A DNA stretch of 64,000 bases, from positions 1-64,000 of the forward strand of contig CAJJDN010000116.1 of the NCBI GenBank assembly GCA_905182985.1. The letters run 5' to 3'. The notes beneath the pieces are model-generated. The model was not told where the DNA came from. It saw only the letters and a program-made list of their open reading frames with translations, and ran no database searches. The position numbers and the translations under genes are program-made. Source of the DNA: Paramecium sonneborni (Eukaryota; Ciliophora; Oligohymenophorea; Peniculida; Parameciidae). Each line of letters opens with the position of its first letter. Position 1 is the first letter of the stretch. Shown one piece after another: positions 12,215-29,246 of the stretch.

Positions 12215-14880
12215 ATCGTAAATCATATGCAAAAATTCAGAATAATAACATATGAGGTAGAAAAATATTAATTCTGAATATTAGATTTTACTCAAGAATA
12301 TGTTACTATTCCAAAAAGAAAAAATAACTAACATTTATAATTTGAAAAGCATAGTTTAAGATTTTAACCATAAGTATACATGATCTAATCAACTCATCCA
12401 AATTACTCACAATCATATTTGTAATTAAAATAAAATTTAATTAAATTAATTATTCTCATTTTTTGAGTTCCTTATAATTTATAAAATAAGAATGATTTTA
12501 TAATATCAAATTAATTAATTTAAATTTGATACTAATTTATTAAATTATTTATTTTAAAAATAAAAGTTAATCAATTCAATAATAACTTTTGAAAAGATAT
12601 TTTAGACTAGGATTACTGAATTTTTTAATTGATTTATAGATTCAGCAAAAGAATAAATAAAAAATGATTTGAATTTAAATTTGTAAGCTTAAAAAAACCA
12701 GAGTTTAAATCTGAATAAGTTGTGAAGGAAATAGGATTAATTAAAAAATTTAAATCTATAAAGCCCAACTAATATATATAATTACTTGATCAAAATAGTT
12801 TGATTAATTTAAAAATATGATGATTGATGAATTAAATTGAGATTATTCATTCCTAAAGAATATCCTTAATTTATTCTATTATTACAAAAATACATAAGAT
12901 GAATATGAATTTTAAGCAGAACTATTTGGCAAAAAACACTTCAATAGATTCATTCGAAGCCTTTGTTTAGATGATTAAATCAACAAATTAAATATTTCAT
13001 TACGTATCGCCACCCTTAAAAATCAAAAAACTTCGATTCTCAAATTTAAAAGTGAATATTAATCCTAGATTAACACAACCTTTAGATCTTATTCCAAATT
13101 TATATGATTCAAAAAAATCATTCTTAGTATTTCCACACCAAATATAATTGATGACTAACTTGCCATTTTAAAATGCAAAACGTTATATTTTTAAAATGAA
13201 GGATGAAACCAATAATGAAAATAAAAATAGCAATGGATGATATATAAAAATATTATTTCTGTTAAACTAACCAAACTCCCTTAGAAAATTAATGAGTAAA
13301 TGGGGGTGTTAGCTTATTTTAGTGAGTTAAAATATATACATATTTCTTAAGATTAGAAATACAATTTTGTAGGCATTTTTAAAGGATTAGATATCCAAAT
13401 TTAAAATTTTTTATCAATTTCGATATCAATTTCTCTTCATGCCTGATCCTGATTTCTTATAAACTCTTGAAAAAAATTAAAATTTATTGGTTTCTAAGTT
13501 TATGTTTTTATGGAAGAGGGATTTTGAAATTCTTTTTAAATTTTAGATGATTCTTATTTGCATAAAGATTGTTCTGAGAAATATATCTTATTGGATAATT
13601 TATCAAATTTCTCTCGAAACAGATTACTAATTCGAAATAATAATTAAATAAAAATAAAATCTTGAATGGTATAATTTATCGTCCACTGCTACTCTGAAGG
13701 CCTTGCAACAACGTTAGCAGGGGAGGTTGGGGATCCATCTTGGAATCCAAATTTATTGTTTATGATATGAGAGACCTCCTTGTCTGTAATTTTAACCATC
13801 TATGTTTCTATAATCCATATTATAAAGGTGTAACCATCTCCTTATTCAATCTTGTAAAAGTATATTTCCTACTGGGATCTCAAGGGTTTAAGTTTAGGTT
13901 GAAAGTGGGCTGTTATATTTGATTCTTTCCAGTACACATTCGTATTATAAATCTTTAATCATCAATGAATTATAGTAGGAGGATAAGATACTTTAGATAT
14001 ATATAATCTTGAAAATAGAGAATAAATACATTAATATTGAAGTTATAGTTTATAAACATTTTCCTTGTAAGGAAATAATAATTATATATCAGATATAGAC
14101 CTAACTCTAAATTTGTGATTAAGAAATTTATAATTCGAAAAAATGTTATATTTGGTTATTCTGACAATCTAGCATCTATATTATAATTTTTTAAAGATGG
14201 AAAAAAGTTATAAAATATATAAGAATAAATTTTGTAATAAAATGCTTAATTTATCTACTAAAGAACTAGATTATTTTTGTAGTGGTGTTGCAATTTGTGT
14301 TAATGGTAAATTATTTTTATAGAGTTAATCCACTAGTATTGATTTATATGAAATTAATAATAAAGAGTAGTCTTTTTTTAAGAGATAAAAATTATTTATA
14401 ATATTCAAATAAATTTTAGTTAGTGTAAGGTACAAAAAATATTTAATTACAAGGAAATTTAGTAATATATTGTAACTCTCTGATACTCTTAAGCAAATCA
14501 GTTATTAGCAACTAATTGATTAGATCATAAGATATTTTGATCAATTTGAGTGCTAAAAAAAACATAGTAGTTGAAGAAGGTCTACTTGAGCATCTGCAAG
14601 CAATAAATTAGAAAATCATAAAGAAAATAGTGTTATTAATTTTCTGTTATTCTAACAAAAGATTAGCAATAGAAAGTTATGGAATTATTTGGATACTACT
14701 TTTTTCCAAATGAAGCAAAACTTTACTTTCAGATAGTAGATAGTAATATTTATAATTTGTTAATTGCTCAAGAAGCATTTTTATTTTTTTTCATTTTTTA
14801 CACTAATCCAATTCTAAATGATACTGATTCATTATCAGATTAAATACTAGAAGATAAATTCTGAATTTTAAATCTATTAA
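12215..14880 (+). pseudogene. Belt of decayed gene remnants (subtelomeric)
   Basis: Several + strand segments look like protein but are broken by TGA and frame changes. At 12225-12465 there is a frame containing QEYVTIPKRKN, interrupted by one TGA. At 12870-13120 two frames are open together, one rich in TAA-coded Gln (EYEFQAELFGKKHF). At 13440-13760 a frame ends WYNLSSTATLKAL; the bases around 13681-13740 are much richer in G+C than their surroundings. ATG 14197 opens a 128-residue frame with a beta-propeller-like piece (YFCSGVAICVNGKLFL), overlapped by another frame ending near 14710. No single intact gene can be assembled; kelch or armadillo-like ancestry is only a guess. The ORF at 13740-13922 has no recognisable content. 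Confidence 0.35.
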
Positions 14881-15429
14881 TAAAATTAAGATATATTTTG
14901 TATTTAAATAGATAATAAATTGTTATTTTATGTTTATTATAAAACAATTAAAGTTTATTACATAATTTGGAACATTTTAATTAATTTAATTTGTTAGCGT
15001 CATTATTTACAGAAATTCCTAAACAACACTAAAAAAAAATTTCGGAAAATTTCTAATAAACTTTTATTTTAAGAATTTCTTTATTATGTCAAAATATAAC
15101 GAATAAAAATTATTTAGGTTAATGGATAGAATTAATTAATTAATTTTGCTGACTAAGCATTTTCTATTAAATAATAATTGAATAATTTTGGACCTTTAAA
15201 AGATTTTTCTCTTTTATTTAAATTTAAAAAATATTTTTCAAATCTACTACTCTAATTTTCTGATTTTAGCTCAAAAAAAATCTATAATTGTTTTAAACTT
15301 AATTTTCAAATACATTTCTTTTAAATTATTATTTATTAAACCATTCCCGCTTATGAACCCATAATTTTTTTATAATAGAGTTATAATTTTGTATATGTAG
15401 AATTGAAAATTTATACCTGAAATTATTAA
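14881..15429. other. AT-rich spacer, nothing recognised
   Basis: No coding frame with convincing composition is seen on either strand. Confidence 0.5.
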
Positions 15430-17130
15430 GATGATAAAATCATCAGCAAATGACTTAAATTTTATCAGTTCATTAACCAAATCTAATTTAAACTATATTT
15501 CCAAAGCACTAATTATTCATTATTTATAAACCTCTTTAACAATCAATACAAAATCCTTAGAAACACTAATTGCAAAATTTATCACAACCTAATTTACAAT
15601 TGTGACTACCATCAAATGGATTATTATGATCATTGTAACAATTTTCTCCTCCTACTATAAACAAATCACCATAAAAAGGAAGACAATATAGATAAATTCC
15701 ATCATCATAGAATCTAGATTAAAATTAGCATTAATTATTTATAATGATCGATGAAAATCTGAAACAGATGTTAAGCAATTAATTAATTAAAGTTCCTGTG
15801 CATGTTTCACAATAGATATTACACTTAATCGTCGGATTAGGAATTGGATCAGCATTAATGGGAGATTTATTGATAAGCAAACACCATTTATTAGATATTA
15901 TATTGACTGGATAGATCGCAAGAAGTGCATTCTTCTAAGTTTTTACATGTTAAACAATCATTTTAATTGCATGTTATGCAACTATAACTTTCTGTGGTAA
16001 GATCAGAATATAAAAATTAATTTGATGAACAATTTGAACTTATATATCCAGATTTCTTCAAAAAAAATCTAGATTATAATTCTATTTTTTCGCTGTATTA
16101 CATGAAGTACCATCATTGCAAATTGCACAAAATGGAAGACACTAATAATATTTTTAAAGATTTACATAATCAACAACGATAAAGTAATCTGAAATCGCAC
16201 AATATTAATCTATTGGATTTACAATAGTATCTGTACATTAGAACTCAATATCAAGTTAAGATACCAATGATATTTTCTATAGTAGAAAGGGAAAAATATT
16301 TTTAAAATTTCATTAATTGATTAACCTCGAAGTGATTGGATAAGCATTAGATCTTACTCCTTATGTTGTATAGTAAAAAGTTAAATCTTAATGTCACAGC
16401 ATGGTGTGGTTTTGAAATGAACCATGATTTTTTGTATATTGCATTATTCCATACCATTAATCCTCCTAAAAAAATTTTAGTTTGAAATATTGAAAATTTT
16501 TATCCTGTTAAGAAATTGTTCACAGTTGAAATGGTTTCATCATAGAAATTTATTATATCGTCAGTAGTCATATTTAGATCATAAAATCCTTTAGCTAAAT
16601 ATCTTGAAACTATATATGTAATTAATAAAATACATTGTATCATATCTACATAGTCAACAAAATTAGATGAATGCACTGGACAAGAAATAATACATCCATT
16701 TTAAAATAAGACATAATTAATCTCTCTAAGTCTGATAAATTTTTTATTTTATTAAATTTCAAGTTACAAACTCATTCCCTCACTATAAAAAAAACTTCCA
16801 ACATAAGTAATTGAGCATATTTTAGTATTTTAATTATATAGAATCAGCTATCAATTCAAAAATAGAATATAAAGTGAAACTAGTCATAGTAAAATATTAA
16901 TGTGATGATTCAATGCTTCTATCAGGAACTCAAAAATCATCTGATCTTGCTATAAAATATTCCCTTTGGCATTCTTATCTGCATCCAACACCAACTTCAA
17001 AAATTAATTTGCAGGGTGGCAAAGTCACAAACCATTAGCTTATAGAGTTTCAAAATAACATGTGTCACAACTAAAAGAATTTGAACAAGTCCTGATATTA
17101 TACTTTCTAGAGATAATTTTCTATTTTTTG
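15430..17130 (-). pseudogene. Cys-rich surface/furin-like repeat protein, frameshifted
   Basis: The minus strand has many CxxC and C-rich motifs of the kind seen in ciliate furin-like surface proteins: GGENCYNDHNNPFDGSHNCK, LGCDKFCNQCFQGFCIDC, SCITCNQNDCLTCKNLEECT, CNIYCETCTGTL, LPFCAICNDGTSC and TCSNSFSCDTC. These blocks lie in different frames and are separated by TGA codons (for example after QQISHQC and after FGNIVQIRFGQ), more breaks than short introns would explain. The order from ~17100 down to ~15500 is consistent with one long extracellular protein that has decayed. Such genes are common near Paramecium telomeres. Confidence 0.6.
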
Positions 17131-18002
17131 AAAATAAAAACAATTACAAAATTTAATAATTCAAATAAATTGTATTAAAGCTGTTCAAGATTTTTTTATA
17201 ATAAAATTTTAATTAATCTTTTGATCGGAATCTATATAATATAATAAAATAAAATATCAGAAAATAAAAAATATCAAAATATCAATGAAGTAGCAACTTT
17301 CGAATTTAATATAATAACAAGAACTCTAAATTGAATCTTCAAAATATAATAAGAATGAATCTTAAGAGATTTTTGATAATCAATAAATGATTTTGCCATA
17401 TTTGGTATCACTGAAAGGTTTTAGTTAATTTAATGATTAGTAAATCTGAAAAAAAAATGTTTAAATAAATTTTGAGAAAAGTGGTTTTTATAATAATTTT
17501 ATTTAAAAAATTTTTGTCAATAAAAAGTGTAGTTAAAAATAAAATATGATTGGCTGGAATATTACTTAAATTATTTACACCGATGTAAAATTTGATTTAT
17601 GGTAGAGAGCGCCTCTTAAAAGTAAAATTTTTATAAGGAATCTAAGTAATATATTGATAATGTATTTAAAACTAATTATAAAAACTTAGCCGAATATAGA
17701 ATTTGAAATATATTACATTGTAATAGAAATTTAAGATACATTCTTAAATATTATTACTTTATGTTGTTATAAGAATTTTGAATAACAAAATCGCTTCAAT
17801 CATTAAACCAAATGATTGCTGAAAGATTTTAAGGGGAAGAAAATTTAGTTTTAATAATTAAAATCTATTCAAGCTGGAATTTTATTATTTTTAAACTTAA
17901 ACTTCTATGTGCCTCCCTACTAAAGTAGATATTATTGACCTTATTTTTACTTTTTACTTTCTTAATATTTCTTTATTCTCATTATCCTTCTTTTAGTTCT
18001 TT
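17131..18002. other. No intact gene; short + strand frame inside
   Basis: A + strand frame of about 90 residues opens at ATG 17547 and ends at TGA near 17817 without recognisable motifs. A pyrimidine-rich stretch begins around 17930. I find no supported gene. Confidence 0.35.
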
Positions 18003-18226
18003 TCAACTCATTTTTTTCTCCTATACAATCAAAAGAATGTATTCTTCTTTTTATTATTCTAATCTTTTCTCTTCTTTTAATTTCTTCCGATAATATTTTT
18101 CTTCTTCTCTTTCCTTCTTTTTACTTTTTTATTTTTAATTTATTTATTTCAATCCAAATGAATTTCTCTTTTTCTTTAGCTCTTAATTTACTTTCTATTC
18201 TTCTTCTTTTAAACTAAATATATTTT
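18003..18226 (-). CDS. Lys/Glu-rich coiled-coil protein, C-terminal part only placed
   Basis: The minus strand carries about 70 codons of charged sequence (KEREEEKYYRKKLKEEKRLE, QQKEEYILLIVQEKKMS) ending at TGA 18003. Heptad-like charge and Gln codons spelled TAA/TAG argue that it is coded. I could not find the start; an upstream exon past 18226, joined by a short intron, is likely. Function unknown. Confidence 0.35.
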
Positions 18227-18827
18227 TTAAATTTTATTATAATCAATATAATTTGTCAATAAGAAACATACAAGTTGTACTTTATTTATAAATTGTAAAA
18301 ATCAGGCAAATTTCATTTATGGTTAAAAGAATTTTCATTCTTTTGGTCTAATTAAATTTGAAAAATCTAAATGAGTAAAAAGAAGTTTGCCTAATTATTT
18401 TGATAAGGATTGTAAACAAAAAATTATCTCAAATTCGATTAGATTAAAGGCTCTGATATTAATAATTTTTTTAATAGTTCTCTTTTCTCTATATTGAATT
18501 TTAAATTAATTTTCCCTTTACTCAATTATCCCTTTGATTTTTAATTTATTTTGAATAATATAATAAAACATATATGAATTTATTTATTTTTTACATAAAC
18601 ATTTATGTATTGAAGTGTTATTTTATTTATATTTCATCATTTTACTATTATAAAAAATTTTAAATTTATGCTATCGATAAATTCTAATGAAAGTTTAAAA
18701 AGATTCGATATTTGATATTTTTTTATTTGATTTGTTTAATGATGATTCAAATAAGTTTATTTTTAGAAAAATAATGTAAAAATTAAAAACAATTTATTTG
18801 AACTAAAAAAATCAATAATATAAATTA
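18227..18827. other. AT-rich spacer, nothing recognised
   Basis: No supported frame; the right end presumably contains the promoter of the E3 ligase gene at 18828. Confidence 0.4.
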
Positions 18828-20631
18828 ATGAATAGCAATTTATTAATGCAAGGATTTTATAATTAGGTTAAGTCTTTGATGCAAACAAACCTTGAAGAAC
18901 CTAATTATGATGATAATTATAAGTGCTTTTGTGGTTAGTAGATCCGATGTGATCCTTTCGATGATTTGTACAATCATATTTCTCACTGCAAAAAGTTTCT
19001 TAGTGAATCGTTATTTTACAAAGAATTTGAAAAGCTTCGTTTGAATATCTTTAAATTGCCCTAACTTTACACTTTAAAAGCTGAATTCCTTTATATCATC
19101 AATCAAATAGATGAAATTATTAATAAAAGTATGGATGATGTATAATTATAAAATTAGAAGAAAATAGTTAATTAAATTCGCCAAAGAATTCGAATAGATA
19201 ATAAAAATAGTAACTTCCATAATAATCTAATTAAATATAAAAATAAGTAAATTTATTTGATTGAAATTTGAGTGCTTCAATAATATACACAAAAAGTTCT
19301 TTCCTTTGAATAGTCGTGAATAGGTAATAAGATAGAAATGCTCTGCTTGTGGAAAAATAGATAATAATGAAGATGAGATGGAGATGGTTTATAATTTTAA
19401 AATTTGTCAACACGCACATTGTTTAGGTTGCATAAGGAAATTAATAAATTAATAATATATATAAAAATCAGGTTGTGTTTAATGTTAGTATTGTTAAAAG
19501 TAATTAAGTTAATAAGAGATTGAAAAATATGTGGGTACAGAGAGATTATAGTATTTATAAAAAAAGATAAGAACAGGTGAATCACCTGCTTAATAAAAAT
19601 AATAATGTTCATTTTGTTATAGATATTTGAATAATCAAGATATAAAGCCTGGATAAAGAGCAGTTTGTAAATAATAAGAATGTTAAGCAAAAAATACTTA
19701 AGCATGTTAAAAATTAGCAAACTGCAAACATTTTTGTAATGGATATAAAGATGAAAAAAATTGTTTGGGTTGTCTTGGATGCACAAATTAAAATTAATCT
19801 GAAGAATATTGTACAATTTGTTTTACAGAATCTTTATATGAAGGTCCATGTATTTAAGCTGCATGCGGACATGTAAAAATTATTAATTTAAATTAAGATA
19901 TTCCATTATTATTGTTTAAATAAGAAATTAGAAAAGAAATGGACAACTATGTATATATCATTTGGATTTTGTTGTTGTTCAATATGTAAAAGATGGATGG
20001 TATAATTAAATTTATATTTAAAAATAGGAATTTCCAAAAGATTCAATTTCATAATTAAAAATGAATTAATATGAAGAATTACAATAATTAGTTCGTAAAT
20101 AGGCTTCTTTAAGAATGGGTAAGATGGGAGATAATTAAATATTAAAAGTAGAAGATGCTTTAGAAATATTTGCTTTTTATTAATGTGATAAATGTAAGAA
20201 ACCATACTTTGGAGGAAAGAAAGACTGTTAATTAGAATTAGAAGCTGAGTAGAATAGATAGAATTTATCTGATTTAATTTGTCCTTCATGTTGTGGTTAA
20301 TAAATAAATGGATGTAAAACTCATGGAACTGAATTCTTAGAGTATAAATGCAGATATTGTTGTAATATAGCAACTTACTTTTGTTGGTATTATTAATAAA
20401 TATAATATTAGGGGAACCACTCACTTCTGTTAAATTTGTCATACAAAATAATCCGGAGGGAAATATTTGACATAATTAAAGAAGGAAGAATTACCTTAAT
20501 GTTAAGGAAAAGGAAAATGTCCAATTGGAGGAAATCATTTACCAAATGGATAGGAATAATGTTTGGGTTGTGGTATTATATAAATATTAATAATTTATCA
20601 GGACTTTGTAATAATTAATGATTTTAAATGA
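18828..20631 (+). CDS. Compact MYCBP2/Highwire-type RING-Cys-relay E3 ubiquitin ligase
   Basis: The C-terminal half matches the catalytic end of MYCBP2 (PHR family). It has a RING ([13 protein letters not shown]...ACGHIFHYYC...[12 protein letters not shown]), then the tandem-Cys domain: [69 protein letters not shown]. The two relay cysteines known in MYCBP2 (C4520, C4572) correspond to the Cys at 20226-20228 (GGKKDC) and 20382-20384 (ATYFCWG); both are kept. Three introns are clear: 19873-19897, 20000-20027 and 20387-20411, the last starting 2 nt after the second Cys codon. N-terminal to the RING lie a zinc motif (CFCGQQ...HISHC) and a long Cys/His block. MYCBP2 is >4600 residues; this one is about 570. 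One splice junction near 19230-19340 is unresolved. By homology it would esterify Ser/Thr with ubiquitin. Confidence 0.88.
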
Positions 20632-20718
20632 GTGTTATAATAATATTATACTGCAGTAAATTAATAAGATATCAAGTTAATAAGTATAAATAAACATAAT
20701 TCAAAATTGTATTAATTT

Positions 20719-21285
20719 TCAGGGAATTTATTTAAGCAATTTAAGTTTTTCAATTTCTTGACATTTCTTTTCATAAGCAAGATTGATTTAGTAATTATGA
20801 TCAAGAACTTATTATAAACATTACGATAGTTTCTCTTCTTCTGTAGAATATTGAGTTTTAGCAATTTCTAAATAAGAGATTCTATCCATTAATATTTTGG
20901 CATTATTTTTGATTGGTTACATGATTGATTTTTATTTAGTTTAAATTTAGATCAATTATTATTCTAAATCTTTAACTTATTGTTATAGATGTGTAATGTA
21001 ACATTAATCTTTTTCATGTTGGTATTTGTAATTTTCTATTTTTTTGACTTAATCATCTTCATTAAATTATTTGTAATCATTATCAAGTCTTATACTATCT
21101 AATATATTTCTAGTAGTTTCTTCATCTCTTGTGGTAGAGTTGATCAATTTTTCATTCGGTTGTTATTTTAACATAGTAGCAGATTTAACTCTTTTTTTTG
21201 AGTTTGTTGGAGATGTAGTGGTTTTGGATTATTTGAAATGTGATGATATTTTCAGAATTTTTTAGTATTGAACCTAAGTTTTCAT
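20719..21285 (-). CDS. Coiled-coil protein, 188 residues
   Basis: A single intronless frame runs from ATG 21285 to TGA 20719. After a basic, Ser/Thr-rich first third (KTTTSPTNSKKRVKSATMLK) the protein is almost all charged helix, with heptad spacing (ITHLQQQVKDLEQQLIQIQT; ISYLEIAKTQYSTEEEKLSQ). No catalytic motif or signal peptide is seen. It lies tail-to-tail with the E3 ligase gene (87 bp) and head-to-head with the LRR-like gene (48 bp), so the last two probably share a divergent promoter. Confidence 0.75.
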
Positions 21286-21333
21286 CAACAGAACAAAAAC
21301 TATTATTATTAATATAAAAATCTATAATAATAT

Positions 21334-24284
21334 ATGGATCAGGAAGAGGAGAATGGATATTTTTTTAATATGACTTTGCAGTATCAATATGTTATTTAAT
21401 TTATTAGTAAAAAGAGCTTTTCTGGAGCCTTTAAAGATCACTCAGAAGTTCATCAAATTTTATCCAACATCTATTTTAGTACACTCTTAGGATTTAAAAT
21501 AAGAATGCCGTAATTAATTCATTTTATTATTTTTATAATTAGTGCAAATGAACTCATAGATGATGTGGATTTTGATAAAGTTGTTTTTCTATTTGAAAAT
21601 TAGAGTTTTACACCAGATTCTATGACACATATTCTAATTAATTCAGAGTAGACAATTTATAATAAATTAATAGAAAAGGCAATTTTTTATCTCCTAAAAC
21701 CTATTATAAAATACTTCAACCATTTACTTCAAATCTCAAGATGTTGTCTTTAAATATTGAAGATAATGCAGGTCTTTCAATTGTTGAATGGTTAACTCAT
21801 TTATCTAGAATTATTTAATCATGTGTTTAACTTAATTAAATCTTTATAGACATCAAAAAATTTGTTTCTATTATTCTCAATAAAGGTTACTTTTAAATCA
21901 AAATTAAGTATTTCTTAAATTTACATTAGATCTGGAATTACATCTGATGGAACAAGCTTTGAATAATTAGCACTTTTGAGTTTTAAATTGTAATTCAATA
22001 AATTTAGATTAAAAATTGAAGAAGATAATGTAATTAAAGATAGTTTAGATAACTTTGGTCCAATTCTTTTTAATTGTTAAGAATTAAATTCATTTTCATT
22101 AACAATTGGGTACTTATTAATTTTAATTCAATTTTAAGTAAATCTTGTTAATTAAATTCAATGAAAGTCTTACAATATTTAGAAAATCAACCAATTAAAT
22201 ATTTTAAATTAAAGATTGGCAATTCTAATTAAATAGATAGTAAAGTATTGTCTACAATTTAGAAATTGGTGTAGAATTAATTAAAATAATTAAATATATA
22301 AGTTGGGTAAATTTATTTTAATTTAACGATTTTAGAAGCTCGACAAAAATATTTAAATCCTTTTAATTGTTACCAATATAACAAAGTAAATTAGAGAATT
22401 TGTGTTTAAGAATTGGAAAAAACAATGAATTCCAAAATGGAGGAGCTAACTTCTTAGCTTTATTATTAGAATCATCATAATTAGAGATAGTGAAGATTAG
22501 TATTGGAGATTCAAATTAGATGACAGATTTATAAGCATTATAAATTTTTATTCTCCTGTAAAAATTAAGAACTGTAAAAATTTTGGAATTAGAATTTGAG
22601 TAATTAATTTATTAAAATAAATTAGGAGAAACATTTGTGTAAATAAGTATTGTTTAGATTAATTAGAGAAACTTATTAATAAAAGCAACAATTTAAATAG
22701 TCTGTCTTTAGATTTTGCAAAGCAATAACAAAGTTTAGATTTTACAAATTTATTTAATACTTTGGGTTGGAAGAGAAATTTAGTTAATTTGAATTTAAGT
22801 ATTGGTGGACAATAAGATTTGCCTGATTTGACAATTTTTGGTGAGAGACTAAGATAATTGGAATATTTGAGTGTATTCAAGATTCATTTGAAAGGGAATA
22901 ATAATGTGGATTATTTAAAATTGTAAGAATTTTTGATTAAAGTAAAATTAAATAAAACATTAAATTTATTGTCAATAAAAACAGGTTCTTAGAAATCTAG
23001 TGAGTATAGATTAGAAGAAATGAAATAAAATGCATGGCTTTTAAAAAAGGTTTGTTTAATTGGAAAACCAATAATAATATACTTTAGTCATTTAAATGAT
23101 TAAATAAGTTATTAATATAATTTTGATAGATTATAATTAACTGGAATTTAATAAGTGTTATCGAGAGATATTTTGATGCCTATTCCTTCAAATTAATTGG
23201 TGATATAGATATCAGAGAGTTTTATTATAGATGATTAATATTTACAATAAATTTTCAGTTTGATAAAGGAGTAGGAGTATATAGATATAAAAGTATCTAA
23301 TCTTTAGATTAAATATTTAAAAGGAGCTTCTATAATAAAGGTGGGAAGATTAAATGATCTTTAATAGTTTATGATTTTTACAGATAGACAAATAACAGAG
23401 ATTTAGATGTATAAAAAAAATTAAATTAGATTTGAAGAGAATTTAAATTGGCTAGATATAAGTGGAATAATATAAAAATTGATTTAAAGATAAATAATAG
23501 CTTAAATTCCAGAATTTAAATTTTTTACTAAAGAAATAAAAATAATTTTAATAAAAGCAAGATTAACAATAATAGGGTAAGAATTTAAATTAAAAGATTT
23601 AGAGTAGATACATTTTAATTGGAATAACAAGGATTTTAATAATTTTGTGAGTTTTTAAGTATTACATCATATTTTGAAGTGAGATGGTTATAAATAGATT
23701 TAAAAATAGTAAATTTTGATTAGAAATGGGATGAATTAAGTAGTTCATTAATAAATTTCCATGAATTGTAAGAATTAGATTTGAAATTAATTACAATGTC
23801 ACATGCAGAAGGAAATTGTAAGAATTATAAATAATTTCATTACAATATGTGTAAGATATTTATAATGAATAAATATCTGACAAAATATGATTAGTACTAC
23901 TTTTTATAAATATAATTAAATAGTTTTAGCGAGAAAAAAGTGTTTCCAGTTGCTTTATAATTACATTTGGGTAGTGAAATAAAAGATTTGGAAACATAGA
24001 TTTAATAATAAGGAGAGTAAGTTTAAAGGATTTTAAATGGTTAACCAAATCCAGGAGATTAGAATATTCCATTTGAGGAATTATAATAAAATTTATAAGG
24101 GAATAAAAAGGATTTGGAATAAAGAAATAAAGATATAAAAGAAGGATTATAATTGGAGAGAATAAAAAGTAAAGTGTTATTAAAAAGAAGAAGATTGACA
24201 TATTAATACTTTATGGCAATGTATAAGTTTGGTTCTAGATTGAATAAATAGTAAATGATATCTGACATAATGGAAATGTTATGA
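21334..24284 (+). CDS. Large leucine-rich, LRR-like protein
   Basis: ATG 21334 starts a + strand gene that ends at TGA 24282. Frame changes near 21700, 21930-22100, 22330-22520 and 23680 look like short introns that I could not all place. The middle has irregular leucine-rich repeats, for example IKYFKLKIGNSNQIDSK, QLEIVKISIGDSNQMTD and LVNLNLSIGGQQDLPDL, with the recurring pattern L-x-L-x-I-G/S-x-x-x-Q. The C-terminal ~350 residues are basic/acidic and Gln-rich without a known domain. LRR proteins of this form are frequent in ciliates and usually unassigned. Minus-strand ORFs at 22659-22880 and 23926-24201 are antisense shadows. Confidence 0.6.
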
Positions 24285-24307
24285 AAAGAATGATAATTTA
24301 TATATAA

Positions 24308-26813
<2,506 letters not shown>

Positions 26814-26846
26814 TTTCAATATAATTTTTTAATATATTTATATAAT

Positions 26847-29173
<2,327 letters not shown>

Positions 29174-29246
29174 ATGATCAAATTAACCGGTTTAAATTTA
29201 AATAAATTAACAATCAAATATTAGTATAATTAAATATGTATATCAC

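Noticed and set aside
13740..13922. 60-residue + strand ORF
   Set aside because: Standard-code ORF in a degenerate region with no recognisable motif and no link to neighbouring segments.
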